Assembly: GCF_000971985.1 (NCBI RefSeq) | Contig: NZ_LAQQ01000002.1 | Coordinates: 434,001 to 498,000 of the forward strand | Origin: Paenibacillus dauci | GTDB lineage: Bacteria; Bacillota; Bacilli; Paenibacillales; Paenibacillaceae | Direction of reading: 5' to 3' | DNA: 64,000 nucleotides | Shown here: one piece after another, positions 25,969 through 35,088 of the stretch | How the letters are laid out: each line of letters begins with the position of its first letter | How positions within the stretch are numbered: the stretch's first letter is position 1 | Translations under genes and position numbers: made by a program | Notes under the pieces: generated by a model | The model's database searches: none | Told to the model about the DNA's origin: nothing | What the model saw: the letters and a program-made list of their open reading frames with translations, nothing else

Positions 25969-26460
25969 ATGTTGTTAATTAATTCTAAAATGCAAAAGTA
26001 TCTGGATGAACTAGAACAAGCAAATATAAAAGAAAGTCGTTATGATATTCATTTGAACAGTATCGACCCTTTTATTTTCCCGACTTTTATAGAGTGGGAT
26101 GGCTGTATATTGTTAAAACAAAAAAATGGACCTGATTTACCATCTCATTTTATACCTAGTGAATTTACTATAGATCGAACAGCATTCGAAGCATTGCATA
26201 ACCATATTCATCTTGATGATATATTTGAAAACATGATCGAGCCGATCCAATTATTTGGAATTGGTGTGAAAATGATTGAGATATGGGCGGCTGTACTTTA
26301 TAGACAATTTAATGGGAAAAGAAATTTTTACGTTATTCTATCTTACGATGGTGAATATAGTGTTTTACGTTTCTATTCAGTCAGACAGGACGAACCACCA
26401 TGGATTATTGTGGATTTATTAGATTCTTATTTAGATGCAGTAATGGTAATTGAAGTCTAA
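25969..26460 (+). CDS. AT-rich orphan protein, immunity-like
   Basis: This 163-residue protein has no signal peptide or membrane helix. It is distinctly AT-rich compared with its neighbours, which suggests acquisition by transfer. The acidic/aromatic alpha-beta composition (FPTFIEWDGCILLKQKNGP; LFGIGVKMIEIWAAVL) resembles small cytoplasmic immunity-type proteins, but I could not place it in a family. ATGAGG sits just before ATG 25969; TTG 25972 and ATG 25990 are alternatives. No toxin gene is next to it. Confidence 0.55.
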   Translation: MLLINSKMQKYLDELEQANIKESRYDIHLNSIDPFIFPTFIEWDGCILLKQKNGPDLPSHFIPSEFTIDRTAFEALHNHIHLDDIFENMIEPIQLFGIGVKMIEIWAAVLYRQFNGKRNFYVILSYDGEYSVLRFYSVRQDEPPWIIVDLLDSYLDAVMVIEV

Positions 26461-26465
26461 ATGGC

Positions 26466-26500
26466 AAGACCTTGAAGAAATAATCTTCAAGGTCTTTTTT
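26466..26500 (+). terminator. Terminator after the AT-rich orphan
   Basis: AAGACCTTGAAGA pairs with TCTTCAAGGTCTT around a 5-nt loop, followed by a T-run. Confidence 0.88.
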
Positions 26501-26797
26501 AGTTTTTTGTCTGTAGGACGAATAAGTGAATTCACGCAAAGAAAAGAATTATCGCAATGCAACTACCTTCGATGACTCTAACGATCTATGAAAATCTATA
26601 AATCAAAAAAACAATTTTAAAATAGTGATCCGTGAGTAATGAAGCAGCGTATTATTAATTAACTAATACATGAAAATATCCTAAAATTCGACAAATTAAT
26701 TTATAATTCGATAAAATAGGACTTTAGATATGTGTAGCGAAGGTGTTGGATAGCCGATAACTTAATCATCAAGTCGAATCATTTGGGGGAACAGTCG
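26501..26797. other. AT-rich promoter region of the diguanylate cyclase
   Basis: About 300 nt without an ORF. ATTCGA is repeated at 26695 and 26715. TTCGAC with GATAAA 17 nt downstream is a possible promoter. GGGGGAACAGTCG before ATG 26798 is the ribosome site. Confidence 0.4.
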
Positions 26798-28453
26798 ATG
26801 AGTTATAAACTGAGGACCGTACTGGTCATTGTATTTATTGTATTATCGCTAGTGCTGTCGGGTACTCTCGGCTGGGTAATGAATCGCTATGCCGTAAACA
26901 ATATGAAAGCAGAAATAGGAGATTCCTTATTCAGTACTGCGCATAATACAGCAGACAAGCTGGATAACTTCATGTGGTCCCGTTCAGGGGAAATGGATCT
27001 GTTGGCTCAACTGCCGGTACTCCGTAATTCGAACAATATGCATGAAGTACACGATATGCTGGATCAGCTGCAATCGAGCTTTCCGTCCTTTTCCTGGATC
27101 GGGTATACCGATATTCATGGCAAAGTGCTGGCTTCGACAGACAATATTCTGCTGGGTAAGGATCTGTCCGAGCGTCCTGTCTATCAGGAAGGAATCAAGA
27201 AAAAATTCATCGGCGACGTACATGATGCCGTACTGCTGGCCAAGCTGCTGCCTAATCCGAGCGGCGAACCATTGCAGTTCGTAGATATCAGTCTGCCGGT
27301 TATCAATAATAAAGGTCAAAAAGTAGGCGTGCTCGCTGCTCACATGAGCTGGGACTGGGCACGTGAAGTAAAGCAGTCGGTCATGGAATCATTCCGCCAG
27401 AACGACAAGGATATCGAAGTGATGATTGTCAGCCAAAAGGATCAGGTAGTTCTGCTGGGACCGGATGGCATGGTCGGACAGAAGCTGCCGCTGAGTAGTG
27501 TAAAGAAGGCACAGTCTGGACAATCCGGTTGGGAACTGGAGCAGTGGCCGGATGGACATACCTATCTGACCGGTTATGCTTATGGTGATGGATATATGGA
27601 TTATCCGGGGCTTGGTTGGACCGTGCTTGTACGCCAGCCGGAATCCACGGCCCTGACATCGATCGCGGATATGAATACCTTTACGATTATTGCAGGGGTA
27701 ATCGCGACTATTGTGTTTGCATTGATTGGCTGGTTCCTGGCGAACAAGATTTCACTGCCGATTCGTGCACTGACGCATCGTGCCGACCGCCTGAGTGAAA
27801 AGGAAATCGTCGATATTCCGGTGCAACGTGGCTTCTATGAGATCGAGATTCTGTCCCGCTCGCTACGGACGATGGTGACCTCGCTTATGCAAAAGGATGT
27901 CGAGCTGGATCAGATGCAGACGATTGCTCTCTACGATCATCTGACCGGACTGCCGAACCGTAATGCATTGGAAGCATACCTGGAGAGTACGCTGGCTGTT
28001 CATGAAGATAATCTGTCGCAGCAGCTCAGCTTTCTCTATATCGATCTGGATGGCTTCAAAAAAGTAAATGACACTCTGGGACATCAGTCCGGTGATATTC
28101 TGCTGCAAAAGGTCGCTCAGCGTCTGAGCAGTCTGTCGCGGAACAAAGATATTACCGTTCGCCTGGGTGGCGACGAATTCCTCGTGGTGCTGCATACTTC
28201 CAAGGATCATTCGTACGATGAAGCACAAGCATATGGTGAACAGATTATTAGCTTGCTGAACAAACCATTTGTATTGGAATACCAGAAGGTCAATATCGGC
28301 TGCAGTATTGGTGGGGCGGTCTATATGGTTGACAGTGACAATCCGATCGAGATTGTACGCATGGCCGATCAGGCACTCTACCAATCCAAGCGTGCTGGCA
28401 AAAACCGGATGACTTTCTACAATGCCGATCCGCTGCCGCAGTCTGCGATGTAA
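26798..28453 (+). CDS. Membrane diguanylate cyclase: dCache-HAMP-GGDEF
   Basis: This 551-residue sensor makes cyclic di-GMP. Start ATG 26798 follows GGGGGA; the upstream TTG has no ribosome site. Two membrane helices (about 8-28 and 285-307) flank an extracytoplasmic dCache-like sensor. A HAMP linker leads to the GGDEF domain (about 370-540). The active-site GGDEF is intact at 457-461. An RNKD inhibitory I-site lies five residues before it, so product feedback is expected. There is no EAL domain. Single-gene unit with a terminator. Confidence 0.92.
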   Translation: MSYKLRTVLVIVFIVLSLVLSGTLGWVMNRYAVNNMKAEIGDSLFSTAHNTADKLDNFMWSRSGEMDLLAQLPVLRNSNNMHEVHDMLDQLQSSFPSFSWIGYTDIHGKVLASTDNILLGKDLSERPVYQEGIKKKFIGDVHDAVLLAKLLPNPSGEPLQFVDISLPVINNKGQKVGVLAAHMSWDWAREVKQSVMESFRQNDKDIEVMIVSQKDQVVLLGPDGMVGQKLPLSSVKKAQSGQSGWELEQWPDGHTYLTGYAYGDGYMDYPGLGWTVLVRQPESTALTSIADMNTFTIIAGVIATIVFALIGWFLANKISLPIRALTHRADRLSEKEIVDIPVQRGFYEIEILSRSLRTMVTSLMQKDVELDQMQTIALYDHLTGLPNRNALEAYLESTLAVHEDNLSQQLSFLYIDLDGFKKVNDTLGHQSGDILLQKVAQRLSSLSRNKDITVRLGGDEFLVVLHTSKDHSYDEAQAYGEQIISLLNKPFVLEYQKVNIGCSIGGAVYMVDSDNPIEIVRMADQALYQSKRAGKNRMTFYNADPLPQSAM

Positions 28454-28500
28454 CATTTATTTGGAAGTATGCGGATGCCTGTGCACAGCAAAATTGAATG

Positions 28501-28532
28501 AAAAAAGAGCCTTTTACAAGGCTCTTTTTTGT
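28501..28532 (+). terminator. Terminator after the diguanylate cyclase
   Basis: AAAAAAGAGCC pairs with GGCTCTTTTTT around TTTTACAA. Confidence 0.85.
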
Positions 28533-28676
28533 TTGTCTTTATGTGTATTCGACCTATTTCATCCGATAAAGGATTTGGTGGATGATATAATAATACGGCA
28601 AATTCTTACCAAAAAGGGTGGAATAATGAGCCATCACCCGATTATCGTCTGCCTTCGATTTGGATCTTGATAAAAG

Positions 28677-28967
28677 CTAATGACGGCGTTGTCCGGCAAT
28701 TCGTTTACCGATGACCAGTATGATGAACAATACAATCAGTGACGACATGATAATAATCAGTGATAGAACCAGATATCCGATAGCATCCCAGCCGGATTGG
28801 AAAAGACTGAACAGCATCAGCAGAGCACCGATCAATACGCCAATCAGGCCAGGAATATAACGTCTGGTCGTTGACGAGGGTCTGAAGCGAATCAGAATAA
28901 TGCTAATAATCAGCAGAATCAATGCCAGACCTGCTCCCATATATATAAACTGTATCAATAAAGACAC
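28677..28967 (-). CDS. Small three-helix membrane protein, YesK-like
   Basis: This 96-residue protein is nearly all membrane: helices at about 4-25, 38-55 and 63-90, with an Arg-rich gap and C-terminus. The length and layout are like the YesK family, but this is a weak match. AGGGGAGGTGTC precedes the ATG. It lies 75 nt downstream of a second, similar small protein, and the two probably form an operon or a diverged duplication. Confidence 0.6.
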   Translation of the reverse strand: MSLLIQFIYMGAGLALILLIISIILIRFRPSSTTRRYIPGLIGVLIGALLMLFSLFQSGWDAIGYLVLSLIIIMSSLIVLFIILVIGKRIAGQRRH

Positions 28968-29041
28968 CTCCCCTTTCTTCCATCATATCAATCTTCTTGA
29001 TTGAGCTACTGACCTATCATACCTATTATCCATGCCGCCGC

Positions 29042-29341
29042 TTACGGACGTGCATAACCTTTGCCCAGACGATAAAACAGCTGGAACAATAGCAGCACAA
29101 GTCCGATCAGTGAAGTACTGATCAGTGCAAGGCAAAAGGCCAGAATTCCTGTCCAGCTCTCATCATTGCCCGCGGGTACAATCAGCCATAACAGAATCAT
29201 ACTGGCAACCAAGGCGAGTAGTCCGGGGCAAAACCGGAAAAAGCGCGGCTGTGGAGTGACTTTGACGAGCAGCAGTCCGATCAGATAGATCAGTACACCT
29301 GCTCCAATACCTGCATAGACCAGTTGATGAATCGGTTGCAT
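29042..29341 (-). CDS. Small three-helix membrane protein, paralogue-like
   Basis: This 99-residue protein starts at ATG 29341, 7 nt after AAAGGAG. It has three hydrophobic segments (VYAGIGAGVLIYLIGLLLV; CPGLLALVASMILLWLIV; AFCLALISTSLIGLVLLLFQ) and a short Arg-containing tail. The layout matches the next gene, including an RxxxPGL segment after the first helix, which suggests an old tandem duplication. Function unknown. Confidence 0.6.
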   Translation of the reverse strand: MQPIHQLVYAGIGAGVLIYLIGLLLVKVTPQPRFFRFCPGLLALVASMILLWLIVPAGNDESWTGILAFCLALISTSLIGLVLLLFQLFYRLGKGYARP

Positions 29342-29642
29342 AATCATTCTCCTTTCCTGATATAGTGAGAAATTGTTAATATATTAGCCTGATCCGGTAG
29401 TTCCTCTGGATATCCTATAAGAAATAATGTGAATTGGAAAGGATAAATAAGGTAGCCGCCGGAAAGGGGAATAAAAGTGTGAGATGGTTAATGAATATAT
29501 AAATAGCATAACAGCTTTATATCCATATAATTGCGATTGATAATAAATAATTCCATAAAATGGCTTTTCGTAAAGGGTTGTCAAAAATCTTAATTTAGTT
29601 ATCTACTTCCTTATTATTATGTAAATTCAAAAGTTACTCAAA

Positions 29643-29656
29643 GAAAACGTTTACTT
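29643..29656 (+). promoter_or_regulatory. cre-like site for CcpA
   Basis: AGAAAACGTTTACT matches the cre consensus TGWAANCGNTNWCA except for the first and last bases. Lying about 270 nt before the importer, it suggests carbon catabolite control. Confidence 0.55.
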
Positions 29657-29775
29657 TTCGAGCGAAAAGGGTATTCTTAATTATGATAAATAGTGTTGCT
29701 TGAAATATGCAAAACTGTCAGACCCTTCAATATGAGCTTACAATAACCGGATGAGGTTTTCCAACTTTTAGCATA

Positions 29776-29804
29776 TTGTAAGCGCTTAACGATAGGGATA
29801 TTCT
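29776..29804 (+). promoter_or_regulatory. Promoter with overlapping cre/LacI-type operator
   Basis: TTGTAA and TATTCT are separated by 17 nt, a plausible sigma-A promoter. The -35 and spacer overlap TGTAAGCGCTTAAC (29777-29790), whose core TAAGCGCTTA is a perfect palindrome of the CcpA/LacI type. Confidence 0.5.
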
Positions 29805-29913
29805 ATTATCCGACAGAACTGTATATTATGCAAAATGCTGATCGGCCTCTTGTTTTGCTTCGGCAGAGGGTGCTTGTCAGACAGTAGGTATCTATTTTGA
29901 AGGGGATGTTAGC

Positions 29914-31149
29914 ATGAGAAAATGGGGAAGTGCATGTCTTGCAGGCTTATTGATCATTCTGACCCTTGCAGCCTGCAGCGGTGGCGGCAATAATGCCAGC
30001 GGTGTGGTGGAGCTGGAGTTTTTCCAGAACAAACCCGAAGCCAAGGGCAGCTTTGACAAACTGGTAGCCAAGTTTAATGAACAGCATCCGAATATTCATG
30101 TCTCCCAGGTGAATCCACCGGATGCCGAGACCGTGCTCAAGACACGTGTCGTCAAGGATGATATTCCCGATATTATCGGACTGGGTGCAACCGATACATA
30201 CTCTCTTCTGGCCCAAAGCGAAATTTTTCTTAACCTCACCAATGACCCTCTACTTCAGAACATCGATCCCAAATATGTACAGATGCTGACCGATGTCACC
30301 GGGATGCAGGAAGTTACCGGTGTTCCGTTTGCCCTGAATGCCAGCGGCGTCATCTACAACAAGGATATTTTCCAAAAGCTCGGTCTGTCTGTACCCAAAA
30401 CTTGGGATGAGCTGATCGCAACAGCCAAAAAAGCAAAAGAAGCCGATGTGATTCCATTCTACTTTACGTACAAGGATGACTGGCAGACCAACTTGCCGTT
30501 CAACGATATGGGCGGAACCCTGGTCGGGATTGATTTTTACAAAGAACGTCGTGAGAACAAGACCACTTTCCAGTCGGCTTATCAGGAAGTAGCCAAAAAG
30601 CAGCTGGAGCTGCTGAATTATGGACACAGCGATAACTTTGGTAAAAACTATGCCGACGGTAACCGTGCGTTCGGTAATGGAGAATCAGCGATGTATATCC
30701 AGGGTAGCTGGGCAATCTCCGAGATTCGCAAAGTCAATCCAGATATCAACCTGGGCTTCTTCCCGCTGCCGGGCAGCAATGATGAAGCGCAGAACAAACT
30801 GACTGCCGGCGTGGATACTCTGCTCGCCATCTCCAATCAGACCGAGCATCCGGAGGAAGCCAAGCAGTTTATCTCCTTCCTGCTGCAGCCGGAAAACAGC
30901 CAGCAGTATATTGATGAACAGAATCTGTTCTCTTCGGTAGACGGTGTACAGCAAAAGGATGAGAGTGTATCCGGTTTGCTGCCGTATTTTGAACAGGGTA
31001 AAATTGTCGACTTTGTCGATCACTATATTCCAAGTGCGGTACAGCTGAATCCGACAGTGCAGGCGTTCCTGCAGAACAAGGATATCAATGCATTCCTGGG
31101 TACGCTGGACAAGGAGTGGGACAAGGTGGCTGCTCGCAGGGCAAGCTGA
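29914..31149 (+). CDS. Sugar ABC transporter substrate-binding lipoprotein (cluster 2)
   Basis: This 411-residue lipoprotein has lipobox LAAC (Cys21). The mature domain is SBP_bac_1 like MsmE: VVELEFFQNKPEAKGSFDKL, DDIPDIIGLGATD, VPKTWDELIATAKKAKEA, then GESAMYIQGSWAISEIRK. AAGGGGATG precedes the start. Genes for the two permeases follow. There is no ATPase in the cluster, and the cre-like sites upstream support a carbohydrate, probably an oligosaccharide. Not a close paralogue of the cluster 1 lipoprotein. Confidence 0.9.
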   Translation: MRKWGSACLAGLLIILTLAACSGGGNNASGVVELEFFQNKPEAKGSFDKLVAKFNEQHPNIHVSQVNPPDAETVLKTRVVKDDIPDIIGLGATDTYSLLAQSEIFLNLTNDPLLQNIDPKYVQMLTDVTGMQEVTGVPFALNASGVIYNKDIFQKLGLSVPKTWDELIATAKKAKEADVIPFYFTYKDDWQTNLPFNDMGGTLVGIDFYKERRENKTTFQSAYQEVAKKQLELLNYGHSDNFGKNYADGNRAFGNGESAMYIQGSWAISEIRKVNPDINLGFFPLPGSNDEAQNKLTAGVDTLLAISNQTEHPEEAKQFISFLLQPENSQQYIDEQNLFSSVDGVQQKDESVSGLLPYFEQGKIVDFVDHYIPSAVQLNPTVQAFLQNKDINAFLGTLDKEWDKVAARRAS

Positions 31150-31207
31150 GCGGCCTGATCGATAGATGTAACGTAACAGAGGAAAGCCAAGAAGGGGAGG
31201 AAGACAC

Positions 31208-32074
31208 ATGTCCAAACGGATGTCCACCTATTACTGGATGACCATTCCGGCCGTATTGCTATTCTTTCTATTCCTGACGCTGCCGGCGATTCAGGGGGTC
31301 TATTATTCATTTACCAACTACAATGGATTTGGTAAAACGTACGATTTTATCTGGTTCCGTAACTATATTAATCTGTTCACCGATAATGTGGTGGGCGATG
31401 CGTACTGGTTTACGATCAAGTTCGCAGTAGTCGTTACCATCTTCGTTAACGTATTCAGTCTGCTGATCGCCCTCGGACTGAATGCGAGTATCAAGTTCCG
31501 GAACTTCTTCCGCGGGATCTATTTCCTGCCGAATATTCTGAGCGTACTGATCGTGGGTTACATATTCAACTATCTGTTCTCCAATGTATTCACTGTATGG
31601 GGACAGTCTCTGGGCATCAACGCATTGTCCACGAACATACTCGGTAATGAGAATCTGGCCTGGATCGGCGTAGTAATCGTAGCCGTGTGGCAAAGTATTG
31701 CCCTGAATACGATTCTGTATCTGGCCGGTCTGCAGACCATCTCCAAAGATATGTATGAAGCGTCCAGCCTCGATGGAGCAGGCAAATGGCGTGAGTTCTG
31801 GAGCATCACCTTCCCACTGATCGCTCCGTTCTTCACCATTAATATGGTACTGGCAATGAAAAATGCGCTGATGGTATTCGACCAGATCGTCGCTTTGACC
31901 AATGGTGGACCTGGACGGGCAACCCAGTCGATCTCCTTCCTGATCTATACGGGCGGATTTGAAGGTGGCGAATTCGCTTATCAATCGGCGAACTCGGTGA
32001 TCTACTTTATCGTTATTGCTGTAATCTCGATTCTGCAGATTCGCTTCCTGCAAAGAAGGGAGATGGACATGTAA
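31208..32074 (+). CDS. Sugar ABC transporter permease, MsmF type (cluster 2)
   Basis: This 288-residue permease has six predicted helices and an EAA-type loop (YEASSLDGAGKWREFWSITFP). AAGGGGAGG precedes the ATG. The last base of its stop overlaps the next ATG, so it is coupled to its partner. Confidence 0.9.
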   Translation: MSKRMSTYYWMTIPAVLLFFLFLTLPAIQGVYYSFTNYNGFGKTYDFIWFRNYINLFTDNVVGDAYWFTIKFAVVVTIFVNVFSLLIALGLNASIKFRNFFRGIYFLPNILSVLIVGYIFNYLFSNVFTVWGQSLGINALSTNILGNENLAWIGVVIVAVWQSIALNTILYLAGLQTISKDMYEASSLDGAGKWREFWSITFPLIAPFFTINMVLAMKNALMVFDQIVALTNGGPGRATQSISFLIYTGGFEGGEFAYQSANSVIYFIVIAVISILQIRFLQRREMDM

Positions 32075-32901
32075 TGAAAGAGAATACCAAAATCAACTGG
32101 CCGATCAATATACTGGTAGCTATCGGAACACTGATCATTTTGTTCCCGCTGTATATGGCCCTGACTATTGCACTCAAAGATCCGCAGCAGATGTCCCAGT
32201 CGCTGTTCGGTCTGCCTACCAAGTGGCGTTTTGACAACTTTGCCAATGCGATCGAAGTGACGAACTTCTTCCAGGCATTCCGCAACAGTGCGCTGGTGAC
32301 TACAGCGACCGTGGTACTGACCCTGCTCACCAACTCGATGGTCGCTTATGCGATTGGACGGAATATGGAGCGCAGCAAGTTTTTCAAAGGCCTGTATTTT
32401 TACTTTGTCAGCGCGATGTTTATTCCGTTCCCGATCATCATGCTGCCAATCGTCAAGCTGACTGCATCGCTGCATATGACCAACCTGGTCGGTCTGACAA
32501 TTCTGCATACGGTATACGCACTGGCATTTAACGTATTTGTCTATGTCGGCTATATCCGCTCGATTCCGGTTGCACTGGAAGAAGCGGCGACCGTGGATGG
32601 TGCTTCGACATGGGGCACTTTCTGGCGGATCATTTTCCCACTGATGGCACCGATCAATGCAACGGTAGGTATTCTCGTTTGTCTGTCCACGTACAACGAC
32701 TTCCTGCTGCCGCTGATTATTGTCAGTGACCAGGATATGTACACACTGCCGCTAGTGCAGTATATTTTCCAGGGACAGTTCAATACAGACTATAATCTGG
32801 CATTCGCCTCGTATCTGCTGGCGATGCTGCCGATGATCGTTATTTATCTGTTTGCACAGAAATGGATCATTAGCGGGGTTACCCGTGGTTCGGTGAAATA
32901 A
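32074..32901 (+). CDS. Sugar ABC transporter permease, MsmG type (cluster 2)
   Basis: This 275-residue permease has six predicted helices, the EAA loop EEAATVDGASTWGTFWRIIFP and a family-typical C-terminus. It is translationally coupled to the previous gene. A strong terminator follows, so the operon is the three genes only and needs an ATPase from elsewhere. Confidence 0.9.
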   Translation: MKENTKINWPINILVAIGTLIILFPLYMALTIALKDPQQMSQSLFGLPTKWRFDNFANAIEVTNFFQAFRNSALVTTATVVLTLLTNSMVAYAIGRNMERSKFFKGLYFYFVSAMFIPFPIIMLPIVKLTASLHMTNLVGLTILHTVYALAFNVFVYVGYIRSIPVALEEAATVDGASTWGTFWRIIFPLMAPINATVGILVCLSTYNDFLLPLIIVSDQDMYTLPLVQYIFQGQFNTDYNLAFASYLLAMLPMIVIYLFAQKWIISGVTRGSVK

Positions 32902-32922
32902 GCGAACGACTGCAATATATAT

Positions 32923-32960
32923 AAAAAGACCGTATCTCTAACAGGGAGTACGGTCTTTTT
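32923..32960 (+). terminator. Terminator of sugar importer 2
   Basis: AAAAAGACCGTA pairs perfectly with TACGGTCTTTTT around a 14-nt loop. Confidence 0.9.
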
Positions 32961-33094
32961 GTTATTTCTGCATATATTTTTTCTTTCTGCGTATGATGGT
33001 AAAAAAGAGTTACTGCACAGCAGCCTAAAGATTAAGCATACGAATTAAGTTTGTTCCATCGATAGAGCAGATATTTGTTGCTATTGGGTTCGGT

Positions 33095-34462
33095 TCAGCT
33101 GTCTGCTTCGACTTCGTGTGCAGCAGAATCCGCTGCCGTCTGAAAAGAAGCCGCCCACTCGCAGAACAGCTGATAATCCCGTTCCACCTGATCGGTATAC
33201 GCATGCGCCCATCGGGAAATATGCTGGACAAAAGCATCCGGCTTGCTGCCCATGGCTTTGTAAATCTCGCGTTCACTATGATAAGGCAGGATGCCTTCGC
33301 TGACATCGCGATCAGCACGGGAGTGCATTTTGGCAGTTAATTGAGCCATGGTGGACAGGATCTTTTGCATATCGTCGGTGCTCTGGATATTCTCCAGCTT
33401 CAGCCGTTTCTTGTAAGGCGAACGTTCACGTACATAGAAATCGCGACCCTCCAGCGTCAGATAGCCCAGATACGGATCCGCCTTGTGATGCATTGCCTGC
33501 TGTGTGGTCGTCACGCGTTTGCCCTGATGGCCAAATTTTTGCCAGAACGATTCGGTATACGGGAGGAAATAGGCAGGTACCGGTGCGCGTACTTCTTTGA
33601 CTTCCAGGATCAGGTCATCTTCGCCGGTTGCTCCGCCTTCGATCAGCACATAATAGCGATCGAGGCCGATTGAGGCCGTACCTGATCCGTGCTTGATCGC
33701 GATATCCTTGATCTTGTAGTGATCCACATCGTCTTCACAGCATAGCAGGGTATCTTGATACGATGCCCATGCCTGTTCGAGCAGCTCCTGTTCCCGGGCA
33801 GACGGGATCGCCAGCTCGCTGTTCTCTAGGAATACACGATCGCTCTGCATCACAGCAGTTACCTTTTCGAGGAAATGTCCCTGACGGCGCTTTTCCAGCT
33901 TGCGCAGCAGTTTGCGGACAGGTCCCTTGGCATTGGATTCATCCATGATGAATTTGGCAGGATTCTCTTTGCCTTCGGCGTAGCAACGAATCTGCTTGTA
34001 GTAGGAGAGGATGTAGTGCTCCAGCATGGATAGCTGCTGCTCCCGATCATAGCCCAGCTGGCGGCAGACGAGCGCGATACTAACGGACATGCGCAGTACA
34101 TCATAGACATACGAGCCGACATATCCTTCATCAAAGTCATTCACATCGTAGACGATATCGCCCGATTCATTGCGGAAAGCTCCAAAGTTCTCAAAATGCA
34201 GATCGCCCTGAATCCATGTCGGACGATCTGCCGGTGTATGATACGGGAAATAATGCCGGGTTGCATCATAATAGAACAGATACGCACTTCCCCGGAAAAA
34301 AGAAAATGCCGTCTGGCTCATCTTGCTGTATTTCTCGGCCCGCTTCTGCGGATTCAGATTCATGATATTGGCATCAAATTCATCCAGCACCGAGACGAGT
34401 GTATCCCGGCGAAGCTTGGTGCGCGTGCGAATGACATTTTCGGTAATCGCTTGATCTACCAT
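33095..34462 (-). CDS. DUF2252 family protein
   Basis: This 455-residue cytoplasmic protein matches DUF2252. It has kinase-fold-like motifs: GDLHFENFG at residues 86-94 (compare HGDxHxxN) and YDVNDFDEGYVG around 105-116. Conserved later segments are KIKDIAIKHGSGTASIGLDR and LEVKEVRAPVP. The family is thought to be related to APH-like phosphotransferases but has no proven substrate. GGGGGAATACAAT precedes the ATG. It is a single gene on the minus strand. Confidence 0.85.
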   Translation of the reverse strand: MVDQAITENVIRTRTKLRRDTLVSVLDEFDANIMNLNPQKRAEKYSKMSQTAFSFFRGSAYLFYYDATRHYFPYHTPADRPTWIQGDLHFENFGAFRNESGDIVYDVNDFDEGYVGSYVYDVLRMSVSIALVCRQLGYDREQQLSMLEHYILSYYKQIRCYAEGKENPAKFIMDESNAKGPVRKLLRKLEKRRQGHFLEKVTAVMQSDRVFLENSELAIPSAREQELLEQAWASYQDTLLCCEDDVDHYKIKDIAIKHGSGTASIGLDRYYVLIEGGATGEDDLILEVKEVRAPVPAYFLPYTESFWQKFGHQGKRVTTTQQAMHHKADPYLGYLTLEGRDFYVRERSPYKKRLKLENIQSTDDMQKILSTMAQLTAKMHSRADRDVSEGILPYHSEREIYKAMGSKPDAFVQHISRWAHAYTDQVERDYQLFCEWAASFQTAADSAAHEVEADS

Positions 34463-34704
34463 ATTGTATTCCCCCTTATGTATGGCTTTTTAGCCATTAT
34501 CATATCGCAAATCAACATCCCGTAAAAGTAAATTTTTCCATAGGGAGGAAGAGCGGCAGGAGAGTATAAAAAAGGTCGGTTACCCAGCATATGCAGGGTG
34601 GATCATTACTACCTGGAGCGTGCCCAATGTTTCACAAGTAGCCATTATGGGAAATGAAGGAAGAGTGTTTGGTATCAATACCGTTTGGGAAAAGAGGGAT
34701 AACT

Positions 34705-34827
34705 ATGCATATTGTTTGGTCTTCACTGATTATTACCGGTTCCATTATACTGGTGGCAGTCGTCTTTCTCGTGCTGCTGATTGTGCTGATGGTTCGCATG
34801 ATGCGTAATCGCAATAGTGGTAGATAA
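34705..34827 (+). CDS. 40-residue single-pass membrane protein
   Basis: ATG 34705 follows AAAGAGGG with 7-8 nt spacing. The product has a short N-terminus (MHIVWSS), one long hydrophobic helix (about residues 8-30) and an Arg/Asn-rich tail ending NSGR. It is closed by a strong terminator. The combination of ribosome site, helix and terminator supports a real small gene. Its function is unknown; small single-span proteins often regulate transporters or kinases. Confidence 0.6.
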   Translation: MHIVWSSLIITGSIILVAVVFLVLLIVLMVRMMRNRNSGR

Positions 34828-34843
34828 TTTACTGTATGTACAT

Positions 34844-34891
34844 AAGCCTGATGGGTCTGCCGGAGAAAAGGTAGACTCATCAGGCTTTTTA
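34844..34891 (+). terminator. Terminator after the 40-residue membrane gene
   Basis: AAGCCTGATGGGTCT pairs with AGACTCATCAGGCTT with one mismatch, followed by T5. Confidence 0.85.
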
Positions 34892-34914
34892 GCTAGACTC
34901 AGGATGCTTGGGGT

Positions 34915-35088
34915 TTATATATTATCCATCAGTATCTTTTGGAAAGACAGAGAAATGATCTGCTTTTCTCCAAAGACTGGCGCTCCAAGATAGCGCTGGA
35001 TCGATTCGCGGGAATCCGCTGCACTCAGCTTCATTCCCGCGGTATGTTGCCAGAGTGCGATCATGCCATCATAGTCTTCTATTTTCAT
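34915..35088 (-). pseudogene. Truncated GNAT acetyltransferase remnant
   Basis: The minus-strand frame reads MKIEDYDGMIALWQHTAGMK, then LSAADSRESIQRYL, which is the N-terminal part of a common GNAT subgroup. The acetyl-CoA binding region should follow but is missing: after RYL the frame continues 23 unrelated residues to a stop. The homologous frame also extends a few codons upstream (INIRE) with an ATT where a start would be expected. This is a decayed 5' fragment, not a working enzyme. Confidence 0.65.

Larger units (their letters stand above)
29342..29913. other. Long AT-rich regulatory spacer before sugar importer 2
   Basis: No ORF with a ribosome site lies in these 570 nt. It contains two cre-like sites (29643-29656, 29777-29790), a promoter candidate (29776-29804) and a short GGATA/TATCC inverted repeat at about 29796-29812. 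Confidence 0.6.

Noticed and set aside
26660-26705. CodY-like motif near 26680
   Set aside because: Only about 11 of 15 positions match, which AT-rich DNA gives by chance.
34625-34656. SigB-type promoter GTTTCA-N14-GGGAAA
   Set aside because: The match is approximate and many Paenibacillus lack SigB, so I do not list it as a feature.
34620-34808. 62-codon frame overlapping the 40-residue membrane ORF
   Set aside because: It has no ribosome site; the shorter frame has one and encodes a membrane helix.
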